The notes beneath the pieces are model-generated. The model made no database searches, had not been told where the DNA came from, and saw only the letters and a list, made by a program, of their open reading frames with translations. DNA of 64,000 nt. It comes from Imperialibacter roseus (lineage in GTDB: Bacteria; Bacteroidota; Bacteroidia; Cytophagales; Cyclobacteriaceae). The DNA lies in assembly GCF_032999765.1 (NCBI RefSeq), contig NZ_CP136051.1:6280501-6344500 (forward strand), in the 5' to 3' direction. Positions 33,704 through 44,598 of the stretch are shown here, piece after piece (position 1 is the first letter of the stretch; the number at the start of each line of letters is the position of its first letter). The position numbers were made by a program, and so were the translations under genes.

Positions 33704-34690
33704 ATGTCGACAAAAGCAATTGAGGAGCCAATACTGAAGGAAGACAATAGCAGGTTCGTTCTATTCCCCATCAAGCACCACGATATCTGGGAGTTTTATA
33801 AAAAAGCTGAAGCGAGTTTTTGGACGGCTGAAGAAATTGACCTTAGCCATGACCTGAAGGACTGGGCCAATATGAACGAGGGCGAGCAGCATTTTATTAA
33901 ACATGTGCTTGCCTTCTTTGCTGCCAGCGATGGTATTGTGAATGAGAACCTTGCTGAGAATTTTGTTTCGGAAGTGCAGTACACCGAGGCGAAGTTTTTC
34001 TATGGCTTTCAAATTGCGATTGAAAACATTCACTCCGAGACATATTCATTGTTGATTGACACCTACGTGAGAGATGCGAAAGAGAAGGATCTTCTTTTCA
34101 ATGCTATCGACACGATGGATTGTGTGAAAAAGAAGGCAGACTGGGCGCTTCGCTGGATAGACGAAGGATCGTTTCAGGAGCGACTCGTGGCCTTTGCTGC
34201 CGTTGAGGGTATTTTCTTTTCAGGCAGTTTCTGCTCAATCTTCTGGTTGAAGAAGCGTGGTTTGATGCCGGGGCTTAGCTTTTCAAATGAGCTGATCTCC
34301 AGAGACGAAGGACTGCACTGCGACTTTGCTTGCTTGCTTTACAACAACCACGTAGAAAACAAGCTGCCAGTTGAAACACTCCAGAAAATCATATCCGATG
34401 CTGTGGAAATTGAGAAAGAGTTTGTTACAGACGCCCTTCCGGTGAAACTCATTGGTATGAACGCTGACCTCATGTGCCAGTATATTGAGTTTGTAGCTGA
34501 CAGATTGCTGGATGAGCTTCATTGCCCTAAGTTGTATAACTCAACCAATCCGTTCGACTTCATGGAAATGATATCGCTCCAGGGAAAAACCAACTTTTTT
34601 GAGAAAAGAGTGGCTGAATACCAGAAAGCGGGCGTTATGAATAACAATGACAAGGACTCACACAAGTTCTCACTAGACGAAGAATTTTAA
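33704..34690 (+). CDS. nrdB: Class Ia ribonucleotide reductase, beta subunit
   Basis: 328 aa. Carries the di-iron carboxylate/His ligands in [32 protein letters not shown] and [15 protein letters not shown]. It generates the radical used by NrdA to reduce ribonucleoside diphosphates. 32 bp upstream of nrdA in the same operon, after a long leader. Confidence 0.97.
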   Translation: MSTKAIEEPILKEDNSRFVLFPIKHHDIWEFYKKAEASFWTAEEIDLSHDLKDWANMNEGEQHFIKHVLAFFAASDGIVNENLAENFVSEVQYTEAKFFYGFQIAIENIHSETYSLLIDTYVRDAKEKDLLFNAIDTMDCVKKKADWALRWIDEGSFQERLVAFAAVEGIFFSGSFCSIFWLKKRGLMPGLSFSNELISRDEGLHCDFACLLYNNHVENKLPVETLQKIISDAVEIEKEFVTDALPVKLIGMNADLMCQYIEFVADRLLDELHCPKLYNSTNPFDFMEMISLQGKTNFFEKRVAEYQKAGVMNNNDKDSHKFSLDEEF

Positions 34691-34722
34691 TCACCACCAC
34701 CAATACCTGATAAACCATAGAT

Positions 34723-37101
34723 ATGTTAGTAATTAAAAGAGATGGTCACAGAGAGTCAGTGAAATTTGACAAAATCACTGCCAGAATCGAGAAACTCTGC
34801 TACGCACTCAATGCAGATTATATTAGCCCTGTTGAAGTTGCCATGAAGGTAATTAACGGTCTGTATGATGGGGTGTCGACCCAGCAGCTAGACAACCTTG
34901 CTGCTGAAACAGCAGCAAGCATGGCAACCAAGCACCCGGACTACGCCATTCTGGCTGCCCGTATTGCTGTGAGCAACCTGCACAAGGTTACCAGCAAGTC
35001 GTTCTCCAACACAATGAAGAGACTCTACACCTACGTGGATCCTAAAACTGGCGAAAATGCTCCTTTGATCTCAAAGGAAGCGTGGAAGGTGATAAAAGAG
35101 AATGCCGCTCATCTCGATTCTTCTATTATATATGACCGTGACTTCGGTTATGATTACTTCGGCTTCAAAACACTGGAGCGCTCCTACCTGATCAGGCTTG
35201 ACGGACAAGTGGTGGAGCGTCCGCAGCATATGCTGATGAGAGTAGCTGTAGGTATTCATATGGACGATATCGATTCTGTGATTGAAACCTATAATCTGCT
35301 GTCAGAAAAATGGTTTACTCATGCGACGCCTACATTGTTCAATGCAGGAACGCCCAAGCCACAGCTTTCATCTTGTTTCCTTCTTCAAATGAAGGACGAC
35401 AGCATCGACGGCATTTATGATACTTTAAAACAGTGCGCCAAGATTTCTCAGTCTGCTGGTGGTATCGGACTGAGCATTCACAATGTTAGAGCAACGGGAT
35501 CTTATATCAGGGGAACTAACGGTGTTTCTAACGGCATCATACCAATGCTTCGCAATTTTGACATGACAGCTCGTTATGTTGACCAGGGTGGTGGAAAGCG
35601 CAAGGGAAGTTTTGCTATTTACATAGAGCCATGGCATGCTGATATTTTCGATTTTCTTCAGCTGAAGAAAAACCACGGTAAAGAAGAGCTTCGTGCCCGT
35701 GACCTTTTCTATGCACTTTGGATTCCAGACCTTTTCATGAAAAGGGTAGAGTCGAACAGTGAATGGTCTTTGTTGGACCCTAACGAGTGCCCGGGCCTTT
35801 CTGATTGTTGGGGAGAGGAGTTTGAGCGCCTCTACGAAAAATATGAGAAAGAGGGCAAGGCTCGTCGCTCAGTAAAAGCACAAGAGCTTTGGTTCGAAAT
35901 ACTGGAAGCACAAATTGAAACAGGTGTTCCTTATATGCTTTTCAAAGATGCGGCCAATAGAAAGTCGAATCAGAAAAACCTTGGTACTATCAAGTCTTCT
36001 AACCTATGTACAGAGATCATCGAGTACACTGCGCCAGATGAGGTGGCAGTTTGCAACCTTGCTTCTTTGTCGTTGCCTAAGTATGTGAATGAGGATGGCA
36101 CGTTTGACCATCAGAAACTATATGAGATCACAAAAGTAGCCACCAAAAACCTTAACAAGGTGATTGATGTGAACTACTATCCGGTTCCTGAAGCCCGCAA
36201 GTCGAATATGCGTCACCGTCCTATTGGGCTAGGTGTGCAGGGGCTGGCCGATGCGTTTATTTTGATGCGTTATCCATTTGAGTCGCCCGAAGCTAAGCAG
36301 CTGAACAAGGAGATATTCGAGACCATTTACTTTGCTGCCATGGAAGCATCTATGGAAATAGCCAAAGTAGAAGGTGCTTATGAAACTTTCAAAGGCTCGC
36401 CTACCTCAAAAGGTATCTTCCAGTTCGATATGTGGGGTGTTACACCAGACAGCGGTCGTTGGGATTGGGAAAAACTGAAGCAGGAAGTGAAGAAAAATGG
36501 TGTGCGTAACTCTCTATTGGTTGCGCCAATGCCAACAGCTTCTACCTCGCAGATTCTTGGTAACAACGAATGTTTCGAACCATACACTTCCAACATCTAC
36601 ACCCGTCGGGTATTGTCAGGAGAGTTCATTGTGGTGAACAAGCATTTGCTGAAAGACCTGATTAAGCTGAACCTCTGGAGCGAGGACATGAAGAATCAGC
36701 TTATGGGAGAGAATGGCTCAATTCAAAACATTCCTGGGATTCCAGATGATATCAAAGAGCTATACAAAACGGTTTGGGAGATTTCTCAGAAGACTATTCT
36801 GGAAATGGCGGGCGATCGTGGCCCATATATCTGCCAGAGCCAAAGCCTTAACATCCACATGCTGAATCCGAACTTTGGTAAGCTTACTTCTATGCACTTC
36901 ACGGCATGGAAGCTAGGGTTGAAGACTGGTATGTACTACCTGAGGACTAAGGCTGCCACTGATGCGATTAAGTTCACGGTGGAAAAGCAAAAGAATAAAG
37001 TTCCTACTGCAGCAGAACTGGAGGAGATGGATGCGAAGAACCAGGCCGACATGTCGTGCTCGCTCGACGATCCGGAGTCTTGCGAATCTTGCAGCGGATG
37101 A
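34723..37101 (+). CDS. nrdA: Class Ia ribonucleotide reductase, alpha subunit
   Basis: 792 aa. N-terminal ATP cone ([30 protein letters not shown]), active-site cysteine in [13 protein letters not shown], the [12 protein letters not shown] loop with N, C and E, a second cysteine in the CNLASLSL segment and a C-terminal redox pair CESCSG. The ATP cone means activity is controlled by ATP/dATP. Ends in a strong terminator. Confidence 0.98.
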   Translation: MLVIKRDGHRESVKFDKITARIEKLCYALNADYISPVEVAMKVINGLYDGVSTQQLDNLAAETAASMATKHPDYAILAARIAVSNLHKVTSKSFSNTMKRLYTYVDPKTGENAPLISKEAWKVIKENAAHLDSSIIYDRDFGYDYFGFKTLERSYLIRLDGQVVERPQHMLMRVAVGIHMDDIDSVIETYNLLSEKWFTHATPTLFNAGTPKPQLSSCFLLQMKDDSIDGIYDTLKQCAKISQSAGGIGLSIHNVRATGSYIRGTNGVSNGIIPMLRNFDMTARYVDQGGGKRKGSFAIYIEPWHADIFDFLQLKKNHGKEELRARDLFYALWIPDLFMKRVESNSEWSLLDPNECPGLSDCWGEEFERLYEKYEKEGKARRSVKAQELWFEILEAQIETGVPYMLFKDAANRKSNQKNLGTIKSSNLCTEIIEYTAPDEVAVCNLASLSLPKYVNEDGTFDHQKLYEITKVATKNLNKVIDVNYYPVPEARKSNMRHRPIGLGVQGLADAFILMRYPFESPEAKQLNKEIFETIYFAAMEASMEIAKVEGAYETFKGSPTSKGIFQFDMWGVTPDSGRWDWEKLKQEVKKNGVRNSLLVAPMPTASTSQILGNNECFEPYTSNIYTRRVLSGEFIVVNKHLLKDLIKLNLWSEDMKNQLMGENGSIQNIPGIPDDIKELYKTVWEISQKTILEMAGDRGPYICQSQSLNIHMLNPNFGKLTSMHFTAWKLGLKTGMYYLRTKAATDAIKFTVEKQKNKVPTAAELEEMDAKNQADMSCSLDDPESCESCSG

Positions 37102-37133
37102 TGAAATGATTATTAATTCTGCCTTTTAAATAC

Positions 37134-37166
37134 ACCCCTTCTCAGCAATGAGAAGGGGTTATTTTT
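37134..37166 (+). terminator. Terminator of nrdBA
   Basis: ACCCCTTCTCA (37134-37144) pairs with TGAGAAGGGGT (37149-37159) around a GCAA tetraloop and is followed by TATTTTT. Confidence 0.93.
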
Positions 37167-37186
37167 GTGTGCTCTTTGAAGAGAAA

Positions 37187-38497
37187 TCAAGCACCGCAAA
37201 ACTCCTCAATTCCTTCTTTGATCCTCTTAAAAATCTCGTCCCGGATCTCATCATTTTCTTCCAGCAAAGTCATGCGAAAGCCCATCAGGTCAGAGCAAAA
37301 AGAAGAGATAGGTACGAGGCAGACCTGTTTGGCCGCCAGCAGGTAGTAGACAAACCTTTTGTCCATTTCCATTGGCCCATTATTGCTTTCAAACCAGCTA
37401 TCCAGTAACTGTTTCACTTTGGCGTCTTTGATAGGCATCGACTGGCCTGGTTTCAAAGCGTCGGGTTTGAAGATCATCGTGTTATAGAAGGCGCCATTGG
37501 TCTCATTGAAGGTGATATAAGGGTTGCCCTTGAAGGTTTTAGAAAGAAAGGCACTTCTTTCACCAATTCGTTTGTTGGTTGCCTTAATGAAATCCGGGTA
37601 CCGGCTATCAGACATGATTCTTGGAATAGCCCGTTGAGGAAGCTTGGTAGAGCTCACCTCTATCATTTTGGCATTGTCGATGGTCTGGCAAAGTCTGGCA
37701 AACTCAGCGTCCTTGTCACGGTTGTAATACTCAGCCCATCCGCATCGGGCACCCGGCCACGGAAACTCTTTGGAAATCCCTTTTAGGGACATGCCCGGCA
37801 CATCGCCAATTACTTCTGCAAGAGAGCAGGTATCGGCATTGTTGTAGATGATGTTCATGTAGATTTCATCACATACAATGAAGAGGTTAAACTCTTTCGC
37901 AATGGCCACCATGCGTTCCAGAATCGGTTTTGGATACACCATTCCCGTCGGATTGTCGGGGTTGATGATCAGCATGCCGACAATGTTCGGGTTGTATTTT
38001 ATTTTGTTGTAGAGGTCATCCAAATCCGGATACCATGAGTTTTCCGGATCCAGCTTGTAGGTCAGCGGGTGGTTGTTGGCATGCGATGCCTCGGCTGACG
38101 AGTGTGTAGAGTAAGCAGGCGACGGTCCTATGACCCTGGCAGAAGGAATCAGGTACTGATATATTTTAGCTATGGCGTCACCCAGGCCATTAAAAAAGGT
38201 GATGTCGTCGGCTGTGATTTGAGCACCGCCTTTTTTGTTGTTTCGATCTGCTAAAAACTCACGGGTATGCAATACTCCTTTGGAATGACTGTATCCGAAT
38301 GTCTCATCTTCGAAGAGGAGCCCTGAAATGATTTCTTTCATCCAATCAGGAAGCCTGCGGTTCTTCTGGATAGGGTCGCCAATATTTTCCCATAGGATAT
38401 TGTAGCCAAGCTTTTCCAGCTGTTCCGCCTTTCTAACAATGCCTCTTATTTCATAGGAAAGTTCATTGGCCCCTTCACGTAGTAACTTCTGTCGCAT
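37187..38497 (-). CDS. PLP-dependent aminotransferase, class I/II
   Basis: 436 aa fold-type I enzyme. NPDNPTG (179-185), D210 in IVCDEIYM and the PLP lysine K243 in GISKEFPWPGARCGW are present. The N-terminal EIRGIVRKAEQLEKLGYNILWENIGDP is typical of AlaA/alanine- or aromatic-type transaminases, but the amino acid cannot be fixed. It lies after the acs terminator, so it is probably its own unit. Confidence 0.9.
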   Translation of the reverse strand: MRQKLLREGANELSYEIRGIVRKAEQLEKLGYNILWENIGDPIQKNRRLPDWMKEIISGLLFEDETFGYSHSKGVLHTREFLADRNNKKGGAQITADDITFFNGLGDAIAKIYQYLIPSARVIGPSPAYSTHSSAEASHANNHPLTYKLDPENSWYPDLDDLYNKIKYNPNIVGMLIINPDNPTGMVYPKPILERMVAIAKEFNLFIVCDEIYMNIIYNNADTCSLAEVIGDVPGMSLKGISKEFPWPGARCGWAEYYNRDKDAEFARLCQTIDNAKMIEVSSTKLPQRAIPRIMSDSRYPDFIKATNKRIGERSAFLSKTFKGNPYITFNETNGAFYNTMIFKPDALKPGQSMPIKDAKVKQLLDSWFESNNGPMEMDKRFVYYLLAAKQVCLVPISSFCSDLMGFRMTLLEENDEIRDEIFKRIKEGIEEFCGA

Positions 38498-38576
38498 ATC
38501 AACAATAGGATGCTGGGACTTCTCCCAATAGGTGTCTGAAAAAAGTGCTTAAGTCGGGCTAATGAAAGCACAAAGA

Positions 38577-38617
38577 AAAAAGCTTAGAAGCTTCTTTGAA
38601 AGAAGTCTAAGCTTTTT
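38577..38617 (-). terminator. Terminator of acs
   Basis: AAAAAGCTTAGA (38577-38588) pairs with TCTAAGCTTTTT (38606-38617); CTTCTT/AAGAAG extends the stem inside after a 2-nt bulge. It has T-runs on both strands. Confidence 0.88.
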
Positions 38618-38637
38618 AAATCTTTGGTAGAAAACGA

Positions 38638-40536
38638 CTACTTCTTCGAACCAGCGATAATTTGCTCCACCACCTCTGGGTTCAGTAGGGTGGAGATGTC
38701 ACCAAGATTAGAAACATCACCCTCCGCAGCTTTTCTAAGTATCCGTCTCATGATCTTTCCTGACCTTGTTTTTGGCAAGCCTGGCACAATCTGAATCTTA
38801 TCAGGCTTTGCAATCGGCCCAATGATCTTGCTTACTGTTTCACGAATTTCGTTGATAAGGTTTTCTTCCGTTCTGTTCGACATGTCGGCAATAACAAAGG
38901 CGTAGATGCCCTGGCCTTTTATGTCATGCGGATAGCCAACTACGGCTGACTCTACCACCAGAGGGTGCTCGTTGATGGCATTTTCCACCTCTGCTGTTCC
39001 CATTCTGTGTCCGGATACATTAATGACATCATCTACCCTGCCGAGGATACGGTAGTAGCCATCCTCGTCTCTCTTCACACCATCTCCCGTGAAATAAAGG
39101 CCGGGGTATGTTCCGAAGTAAGTCTGCCTGCACCTTTCGTGGTCGCCATAGGTGGTGCGCAGCATGCCAGGCCACGGGAATTTAATACACAGGTTGCCTT
39201 GCACACTTTTTCCTGTCAGCTCTTTGCCGTCAGGGTCAACTATGATGGGCTGAATGCCTGGAAGTGGGAGGGTGGCATAGGAAGGCTTGGTAGGTGTTAC
39301 GCCGGGAATCGGTGAAATCATAATGCCACCGGTTTCGGTTTGCCACCATGTATCGACAAGGGGGCATTGGTTTTTGCCCACATGGTCGTGGTACCAGTGC
39401 CAGGCTTCTTCGTTGATGGGCTCGCCTACGGAACCTATTACTTTCAATGAATCAAGCTTGTAGGGAGCCAGTGGTTCCAATCCGTACGCCTGGAGCGCCC
39501 TGATGGCCGTTGGGGCAGTGTAGAACTGGTTCACCTGGTATTTGTCTATTATTTCCCAGAAGCGGCCCGGATGTGGGTAGGTGGGCACGCCCTCGAACAT
39601 CAGCGTGGTGGCTCCTGCCAAAAGCGGACCGTATACTATATAGGAGTGTCCAGTGATCCAGCCAACGTCCGCAGTACACCAGTATATATCGCCAGCACTG
39701 TATTGAAATACGTTTTGGAAGGTGTATTGTGAGTAGATCATGTAACCACCGCAGGTATGCACCACGCCCTTGGGCTTGCCGGTGGATCCGCTGGTGTAGA
39801 GAATGAATAGCAGATCCTCTGCATCCATTTCCTCTGCCTTGTTTTCCTTCGACACGCCCTCAATGGCCTCGTGCCACCATAGGTCTCTTCCAGGCTTCAT
39901 GGTGACAGCAGACCCGGTTCTTTTGAAAACGATGACCTTCTCAATGGTCGTCGTTTTCTCTATGGCCTCGTCTACCACACCTTTCACATCGATGGCTTTA
40001 TTGCCCCGGAAGTTTCCATCGGAAGTAAGAATCATTTTTGCCTCACAATCATTGATTCGGTCGGCCAGCGAAGTGGAGCTGAAGCCTGCAAAAACGACTG
40101 AATGCACGGCACCGATTCTGGCGCATGCCATCATGGCAACAGCTGCCTCAGGCACCATAGGCATATAAATAATAACCCTGTCGCCCTTTTTTACACCATT
40201 CTTTTTCATGGTGTTGGCAAACTGGCAGGTCATCTCGTACAATTCCCGAAGGGTAATGACCCTGTTTTTTTCTTTTGGGTCGCTGGGCTCCCATATAATG
40301 GCAGGGTGGTCACCTAGTGTGAAAAGATGTCTTTCAAAAATATTTTCAGTAATGTTGAGCTTACCATTGCGGAACCATTTGATAGTGGGTTTGTGAAAGT
40401 CCCACTCCACTACTTTGTCCCATTTCTTCCGCCAATAAAAGTTTTCAGCAATTCTTGACCAGAAAGCCTCCGGCTCATTCACACTCTTTTGGTACTCGTG
40501 AATATACCCGCTGAGGGTTTGTATTTTATCCGTCAT
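38638..40536 (-). CDS. acs: Acetyl-CoA synthetase (AMP-forming)
   Basis: 632 aa, family length. The AMP-binding P-loop YTSGSTGKPKGVVHT, the DTWWQTETGG motif, YFTGDGVKRDEDGYYRILGRVDDVINVSGHRMGTAE hinge and the acetylatable lysine in PKTRSGKIMRRILR are all present. It activates acetate to acetyl-CoA. Beside it on the same strand are the symporter and DUF4212 genes, giving an acetate scavenging unit; a separate promoter (40592-40599) lies in the 118-bp gap. Confidence 0.97.
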   Translation of the reverse strand: MTDKIQTLSGYIHEYQKSVNEPEAFWSRIAENFYWRKKWDKVVEWDFHKPTIKWFRNGKLNITENIFERHLFTLGDHPAIIWEPSDPKEKNRVITLRELYEMTCQFANTMKKNGVKKGDRVIIYMPMVPEAAVAMMACARIGAVHSVVFAGFSSTSLADRINDCEAKMILTSDGNFRGNKAIDVKGVVDEAIEKTTTIEKVIVFKRTGSAVTMKPGRDLWWHEAIEGVSKENKAEEMDAEDLLFILYTSGSTGKPKGVVHTCGGYMIYSQYTFQNVFQYSAGDIYWCTADVGWITGHSYIVYGPLLAGATTLMFEGVPTYPHPGRFWEIIDKYQVNQFYTAPTAIRALQAYGLEPLAPYKLDSLKVIGSVGEPINEEAWHWYHDHVGKNQCPLVDTWWQTETGGIMISPIPGVTPTKPSYATLPLPGIQPIIVDPDGKELTGKSVQGNLCIKFPWPGMLRTTYGDHERCRQTYFGTYPGLYFTGDGVKRDEDGYYRILGRVDDVINVSGHRMGTAEVENAINEHPLVVESAVVGYPHDIKGQGIYAFVIADMSNRTEENLINEIRETVSKIIGPIAKPDKIQIVPGLPKTRSGKIMRRILRKAAEGDVSNLGDISTLLNPEVVEQIIAGSKK

Positions 40537-40591
40537 CTCAATTCCCTTTCTGTATGGTATGTGTTACAAAAATCTATCGGTTCAAGTTACC

Positions 40592-40599
40592 CAAAAGTA
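40592..40599 (-). promoter_or_regulatory. -7 promoter element of acs
   Basis: Minus-strand TACTTTTG matches TAnnTTTG 55 bp before the acs start; TTTG (40624-40627, minus strand) is 24 bp further upstream. Confidence 0.5.
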
Positions 40600-40654
40600 A
40601 AAACGTTCACAACCGCAATGCCTCAAATGGATGAGTAAATTGTTGGCGCACACA

Positions 40655-42346
40655 TTAGCTGTGTGTAGCACCTCCGGCGCCTCTCGGGTAACGGATACTT
40701 TCCACCATTTCCTGCACATCTTCCGGAGGTGCCGGTGTAAACCGTGAAACAACAAGTGAGACAGCAAAGTTGACGAACATGCCCGCAGTGCCAAATCCCT
40801 CTGGAGAAATGCCAAACCACCAGTCGGCCGAGGTCGTTGGCCCACCTATCCAACCCAGCTTGTATCGCATCATGTAAAACAGGGTGATGCCCAGGCCGGC
40901 GATCATGCCTGCGATGGCTCCCTCTTTGTTCATTCTTTTGTAGAAAATGCCCATGATAATGGCCGGGAAAAAGGATGCGGCTGCCAGGCCAAAAGCCAAG
41001 GCGACAACTGCTGCCACAAAGCCGGGGGGATTGATGCCGAAATAGCCAGCGACTATCACAGCCAGCAATGCCGCACCTCTGGCAAACCAAAGCTGATTTT
41101 TGTCTGATTGATTGGGGGCAATTTGTTTTTTGATGAGGTCGTGAGCGATAGACGTGGAGATCACGAGTAGCAAGCCTGCTGCAGTTGATAAAGCAGCTGC
41201 GAGCCCGCCTGCTGCTACCAGGGCAATGACCCAATTGGGGAGCCGGGCGATTTCAGGATTGGCGAGCACCATGATGTCTGGGTCGATGGTCAGTTCGTTG
41301 GTGTTGGCATCAGCCCCATAGGTAACGATGCCGTCATTGTTTTTGTCGTCAAACTTGATGAGCCCGGTCGTTTCCCAATTCGAAAACCACTCGGGTAGAC
41401 TGCTGTACTCTTTGTTGTGGACGGTGGAGATGAAGTTTGTTCTTGCAAAAGCCGCTATGGCTGGAGCGGTAGTGTAGAGAATAGCTATAAAGATAAGTGC
41501 ATAGCCAGCGGAAATTCTGGCATCTTTTACTCTTGGAACGGTGAAGAACCTTACGATCACATGAGGAAGCCCAGCTGTACCGACCATGAGAGCGGCCGTA
41601 ATAAATGTCAGGTCAATCATGGTCTTTTTGCCTGTGGTGTAGGCGGCAAAGCCCAATTCCTGATGCAGGCCATCTAGTTTGTCCAGAAGGTAGGTGCCAT
41701 CAGATAGCTCGCTGCCGAAACCCAGCTGGGGAATCGGGTTGCCTGTCATAATCAGGGAAATAAAAATGGCAGGCACCATGTAGGCAAAAATCAGTACACA
41801 ATATTGAGCGACCTGGGTGTAGGTAATGCCTTTCATGCCACCCAGCACGGCATATATCAACACGATGCACATGCCTATGATAACACCGGTATTGATATCC
41901 ACTTCCAGAAAACGAGCGAAGACGATGCCCACGCCTCTCATTTGGCCCGCAACATAAGTAAACGAGACGAACAGGGCGCAGATGACGGCGACGGTTCTGG
42001 CAAGGTTGGAGTAGTACCTGTCGCCAATAAAGTCAGGCACTGTAAACTTGCCAAACTTCCTTAGGTAGGGCGCAAGCAAGAGTGCAAGCAGCACGTAACC
42101 GCCTGTCCAGCCCATGAGATAAACAGTGCCATCGTAGCCCATGAACGAAACTAGTCCGGCCATTGAAATGAAGGAGGCTGCTGACATCCAGTCGGCGGCA
42201 GTGGCCATGCCATTGGCGAGCGGCGAAACACCTCCTCCGGCCACATAGAATTCTTTGGTGCTGCCGGCCCTCGACCAAATGGCGATGCCGATATAAATAG
42301 CGAAAGTGAAGCCTACGATAATGTAGGTCCAGGTTTGTACATCCAT
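40655..42346 (-). CDS. Sodium:solute symporter, acetate-permease-like (DUF4212-associated type)
   Basis: 563 aa with about 13 hydrophobic segments. SSS-family motifs are visible: REFYVAGGGVSPLANGMATAADWMSAASFISMAG near the N-terminus, YAVLGGMKGITYTQVAQYCVL, GTAGLPHVIVRFFTV and the ALSTAAGLLLVISTSIAHDL segment. Its direct neighbours, a DUF4212 small subunit 22 bp upstream and acs downstream, point to sodium-coupled uptake of acetate or a similar short acid. Substrate is an inference. Confidence 0.92.
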   Translation of the reverse strand: MDVQTWTYIIVGFTFAIYIGIAIWSRAGSTKEFYVAGGGVSPLANGMATAADWMSAASFISMAGLVSFMGYDGTVYLMGWTGGYVLLALLLAPYLRKFGKFTVPDFIGDRYYSNLARTVAVICALFVSFTYVAGQMRGVGIVFARFLEVDINTGVIIGMCIVLIYAVLGGMKGITYTQVAQYCVLIFAYMVPAIFISLIMTGNPIPQLGFGSELSDGTYLLDKLDGLHQELGFAAYTTGKKTMIDLTFITAALMVGTAGLPHVIVRFFTVPRVKDARISAGYALIFIAILYTTAPAIAAFARTNFISTVHNKEYSSLPEWFSNWETTGLIKFDDKNNDGIVTYGADANTNELTIDPDIMVLANPEIARLPNWVIALVAAGGLAAALSTAAGLLLVISTSIAHDLIKKQIAPNQSDKNQLWFARGAALLAVIVAGYFGINPPGFVAAVVALAFGLAAASFFPAIIMGIFYKRMNKEGAIAGMIAGLGITLFYMMRYKLGWIGGPTTSADWWFGISPEGFGTAGMFVNFAVSLVVSRFTPAPPEDVQEMVESIRYPRGAGGATHS

Positions 42347-42368
42347 TTTTTAAGTAGGTTTAAGCAGG

Positions 42369-42626
42369 TTATTTTTCGTCAACGTCGTACTTCTTGTCCA
42401 GCTTGTTCATCCAGCGAACGTACAAAAAGATGAGGACGACGAATATGTAGATGGAGCCTTGTTGGGCAAACCAGAAACCGAGTTTGAAGCCACCCAATCT
42501 CACAGTGTTAAGGGTGTCCACAAAGAAAATCCCGAAGCCAAACGACGCTAGAAACCAGATAATGAGAAGTATAGAAAGGTAGCGAAGGTTTCTTTGCCAG
42601 TATTGTTTGTGCCATTTGTCTTCCAT
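42369..42626 (-). CDS. DUF4212 symporter small subunit
   Basis: 85 aa with two membrane helices and the family pattern KWHKQYWQRNLRYLSILLIIWFLASFGFGIFF...LGGFKLGFWFAQQGSIYIFVVLIFLYVRWMNKLD. Members occur next to SSS symporters and are thought to be a small subunit. It precedes the symporter gene by 22 bp on the same strand. Confidence 0.93.
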   Translation of the reverse strand: MEDKWHKQYWQRNLRYLSILLIIWFLASFGFGIFFVDTLNTVRLGGFKLGFWFAQQGSIYIFVVLIFLYVRWMNKLDKKYDVDEK

Positions 42627-42768
42627 CAGCGAACTTGTTTAGTGTGTTAAGCTTAAGTTGGGTGCCTTGTTAGACACTCGAAACAGTAAGGTACTAAAAC
42701 AAGTGAAATAATGTAATGGAGATGGGTATTAGTGGTTGCTTTTGTTGCGAGAGGCGGGAATTTTAAGT

Positions 42769-43629
42769 CTACTCCTCATTTCCCTTGTCCATCAGCAGCT
42801 TTCTCAGCTCAATGGTGCTCACGATGTCTTCATCGGCACCCCGGTTGCGTTTGATTTGGTCAATGTACTGCTTCTCTTTTTCCTTCAGCGCAGTAACTAA
42901 CTCATACTCGTTGGCATATTCTACAAAGGCTGTGTCGGGCGACCAGAACTTGATAAAGTCGTCAACCTCGGTGGTCAGCAATGAGGTGTTGGTTGTTACG
43001 TACCTGGGGCTTAGACGATTTTTCACAAAATACTCGTAACGGGCCACCTGGTATTCTTGCTTCCTTATTTGGTCCAGCTTTTTCAACTGCTGATACTCGC
43101 TATTGAATTGAGCAGCAAGTAAGGTCAAAGCGCCCGTTAAGCCAACCGATACGCCTGCACCCCCGGGGCCCATGCTTAGGCCAGGCTTATAATAGCCAGG
43201 CTCCAGCTCTTTTTCTTTGAACTTGTCATATGGAATCCGCTCGTGGTCATAGAATCCTTCCATGGGCATTTTCCCATAAATGGTGATGCCTTGCAGCTCC
43301 ACAGGATCCTGCGACATATAAATAGTGTGCTCTATTTTTCTGCTGGCGGGAATATCAGTAAACAGGAAAAAGCGTGTGGCATACCCAATGGAAGAAATAA
43401 CGAGTGTATCTCCTCTTTGGAGCTGAATAGTGAATTTACCCTTTTCGTCCGAAACCCTGAACCTTTTGTAGTCCATCGAATAGGCATGGGCGAAGGGGAC
43501 AGGTACCGTGTCATTTTTGTCAAGCAACGTGCCTTCTACAACAAAAGTATCGTTGAAAATGCCCTGAGACCAGGCAAAAGAACTGCCTGCCAGGAAGAAA
43601 ATGACCAATATGACGTGCTTTTTAATCAA
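42769..43629 (-). CDS. Secreted protein with a carboxypeptidase-like regulatory domain
   Basis: 286 aa with a signal peptide (MIKKHVILVIFFLAGSSFAWSQ). Residues about 28-108 form a CarboxypepD_reg/CNA-B-like beta sandwich (FVVEGTLLDKNDTVPVPFAHAYS...VSDEKGKFTIQLQRGDTLVISSIGYAT). The rest is helical and charged, with a glycine-rich patch (MGPGGAGVSVGLTGALT). This type of domain occurs in Bacteroidota surface proteins of unclear role. A TATCTTTG promoter element lies 19 bp upstream. Confidence 0.82.
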   Translation of the reverse strand: MIKKHVILVIFFLAGSSFAWSQGIFNDTFVVEGTLLDKNDTVPVPFAHAYSMDYKRFRVSDEKGKFTIQLQRGDTLVISSIGYATRFFLFTDIPASRKIEHTIYMSQDPVELQGITIYGKMPMEGFYDHERIPYDKFKEKELEPGYYKPGLSMGPGGAGVSVGLTGALTLLAAQFNSEYQQLKKLDQIRKQEYQVARYEYFVKNRLSPRYVTTNTSLLTTEVDDFIKFWSPDTAFVEYANEYELVTALKEKEKQYIDQIKRNRGADEDIVSTIELRKLLMDKGNEE

Positions 43630-43648
43630 CCTTTTCTTGAATGAGCCT

Positions 43649-43656
43649 CAAAGATA
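43649..43656 (-). promoter_or_regulatory. -7 promoter element of the 286-aa secreted protein gene
   Basis: Minus-strand TATCTTTG matches TAnnTTTG, 19 bp before the start codon. No clear -33 box. Confidence 0.5.
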
Positions 43657-43714
43657 ATTAAAGTCTTGGGCATTGATGCGCATTCAAGACCAGCGATTTG
43701 AACGATTGGTTGTA

Positions 43715-44455
43715 TTACATCAGCGCTTCTGATATCATCGCAACGATGCCGCCAATGATGATGGTCAAATTTTTCTTCCAGCCATGATGGTGTTTGGGGC
43801 TGCTTTCAAAGAAGATGGTGGTGGAAATATGGAGAAAGTTGCCACTCACAATCGCAAACAAAGCCACCGACCCAGACTCGGAAAGTAGAAGCTGATCTTT
43901 CAGAATATTGCTGACAATCAGGCCCAATGGGGATGCAATGGCAAACAGAACTAGTAGCAATATGGCCTTTTTGCTTTTACCCATGAAGTAGCCCAGAACC
44001 GACATAAGGGCAAAAGCGGCAGGTATTTTGTGCAAAAGAATGCCAACAAGCAAGGTCCACGACTCATGCTGTCCATGAATAACTCCAGGGTGTGCCAAAA
44101 CTGTTCCTTCCAAAAAGGCATGCACGCAAAGAGCGACCGTGATAGAATAGGGTGCTAATCCGGATTGGTTTTCCGGCGAATGATCGTGGCTATGGCCATG
44201 CTCAACCCCAGTGGTGAAAAACTCCAGAAAGTGTTGCATGAGAAAGCCCGCCAGCACCAGCATGCCAATATGTTTGCCATCCGTGGAAGACTGCATAATC
44301 TCAGGCAGAATATGTATGATGGTGATGGAAAAGAGGTACGAACCTGCGAAAACCAATGCAAGCTTATAGCTGGCTCCTGCCGGTTTTGAAAAGAACAGAG
44401 AGGCAAGCCCACCCGCCAGCGTCAAAATAAAAAGGGAGGTAATGCTAATAACCAT
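43715..44455 (-). CDS. ZIP-family metal transporter
   Basis: 246 aa, about seven to eight membrane segments. A histidine-rich loop (HGHSHDHSPEN, about 84-94) and the ZIP signature helices (VALCVHAFLEGTVLAHPG; LVGILLHKIPAAFALMSVLGY) with paired H..E/H...P residues are present. Likely moves Zn or another divalent metal; specificity is unknown. Monocistronic. Confidence 0.9.
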   Translation of the reverse strand: MVISITSLFILTLAGGLASLFFSKPAGASYKLALVFAGSYLFSITIIHILPEIMQSSTDGKHIGMLVLAGFLMQHFLEFFTTGVEHGHSHDHSPENQSGLAPYSITVALCVHAFLEGTVLAHPGVIHGQHESWTLLVGILLHKIPAAFALMSVLGYFMGKSKKAILLLVLFAIASPLGLIVSNILKDQLLLSESGSVALFAIVSGNFLHISTTIFFESSPKHHHGWKKNLTIIIGGIVAMISEALM

Positions 44456-44598
44456 TGTGAGCGGGTAAGCTAAAAATGAAGGACTTGTGGATTTCTGTTC
44501 GACACATTTGCCAGCAAAAATTTTGTCAGGTATCGTTAGTAAATACCGAAAGTACGCAAAAGGTTCAATGCCCTAAAATTTTCTGGTAAACCCTGTTT

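Noticed and set aside
40655-42346. Proline or pantothenate specificity for the SSS symporter
   Set aside because: The DUF4212 neighbour and acs context favour a short-chain acid such as acetate; no specific motif supports the alternatives.
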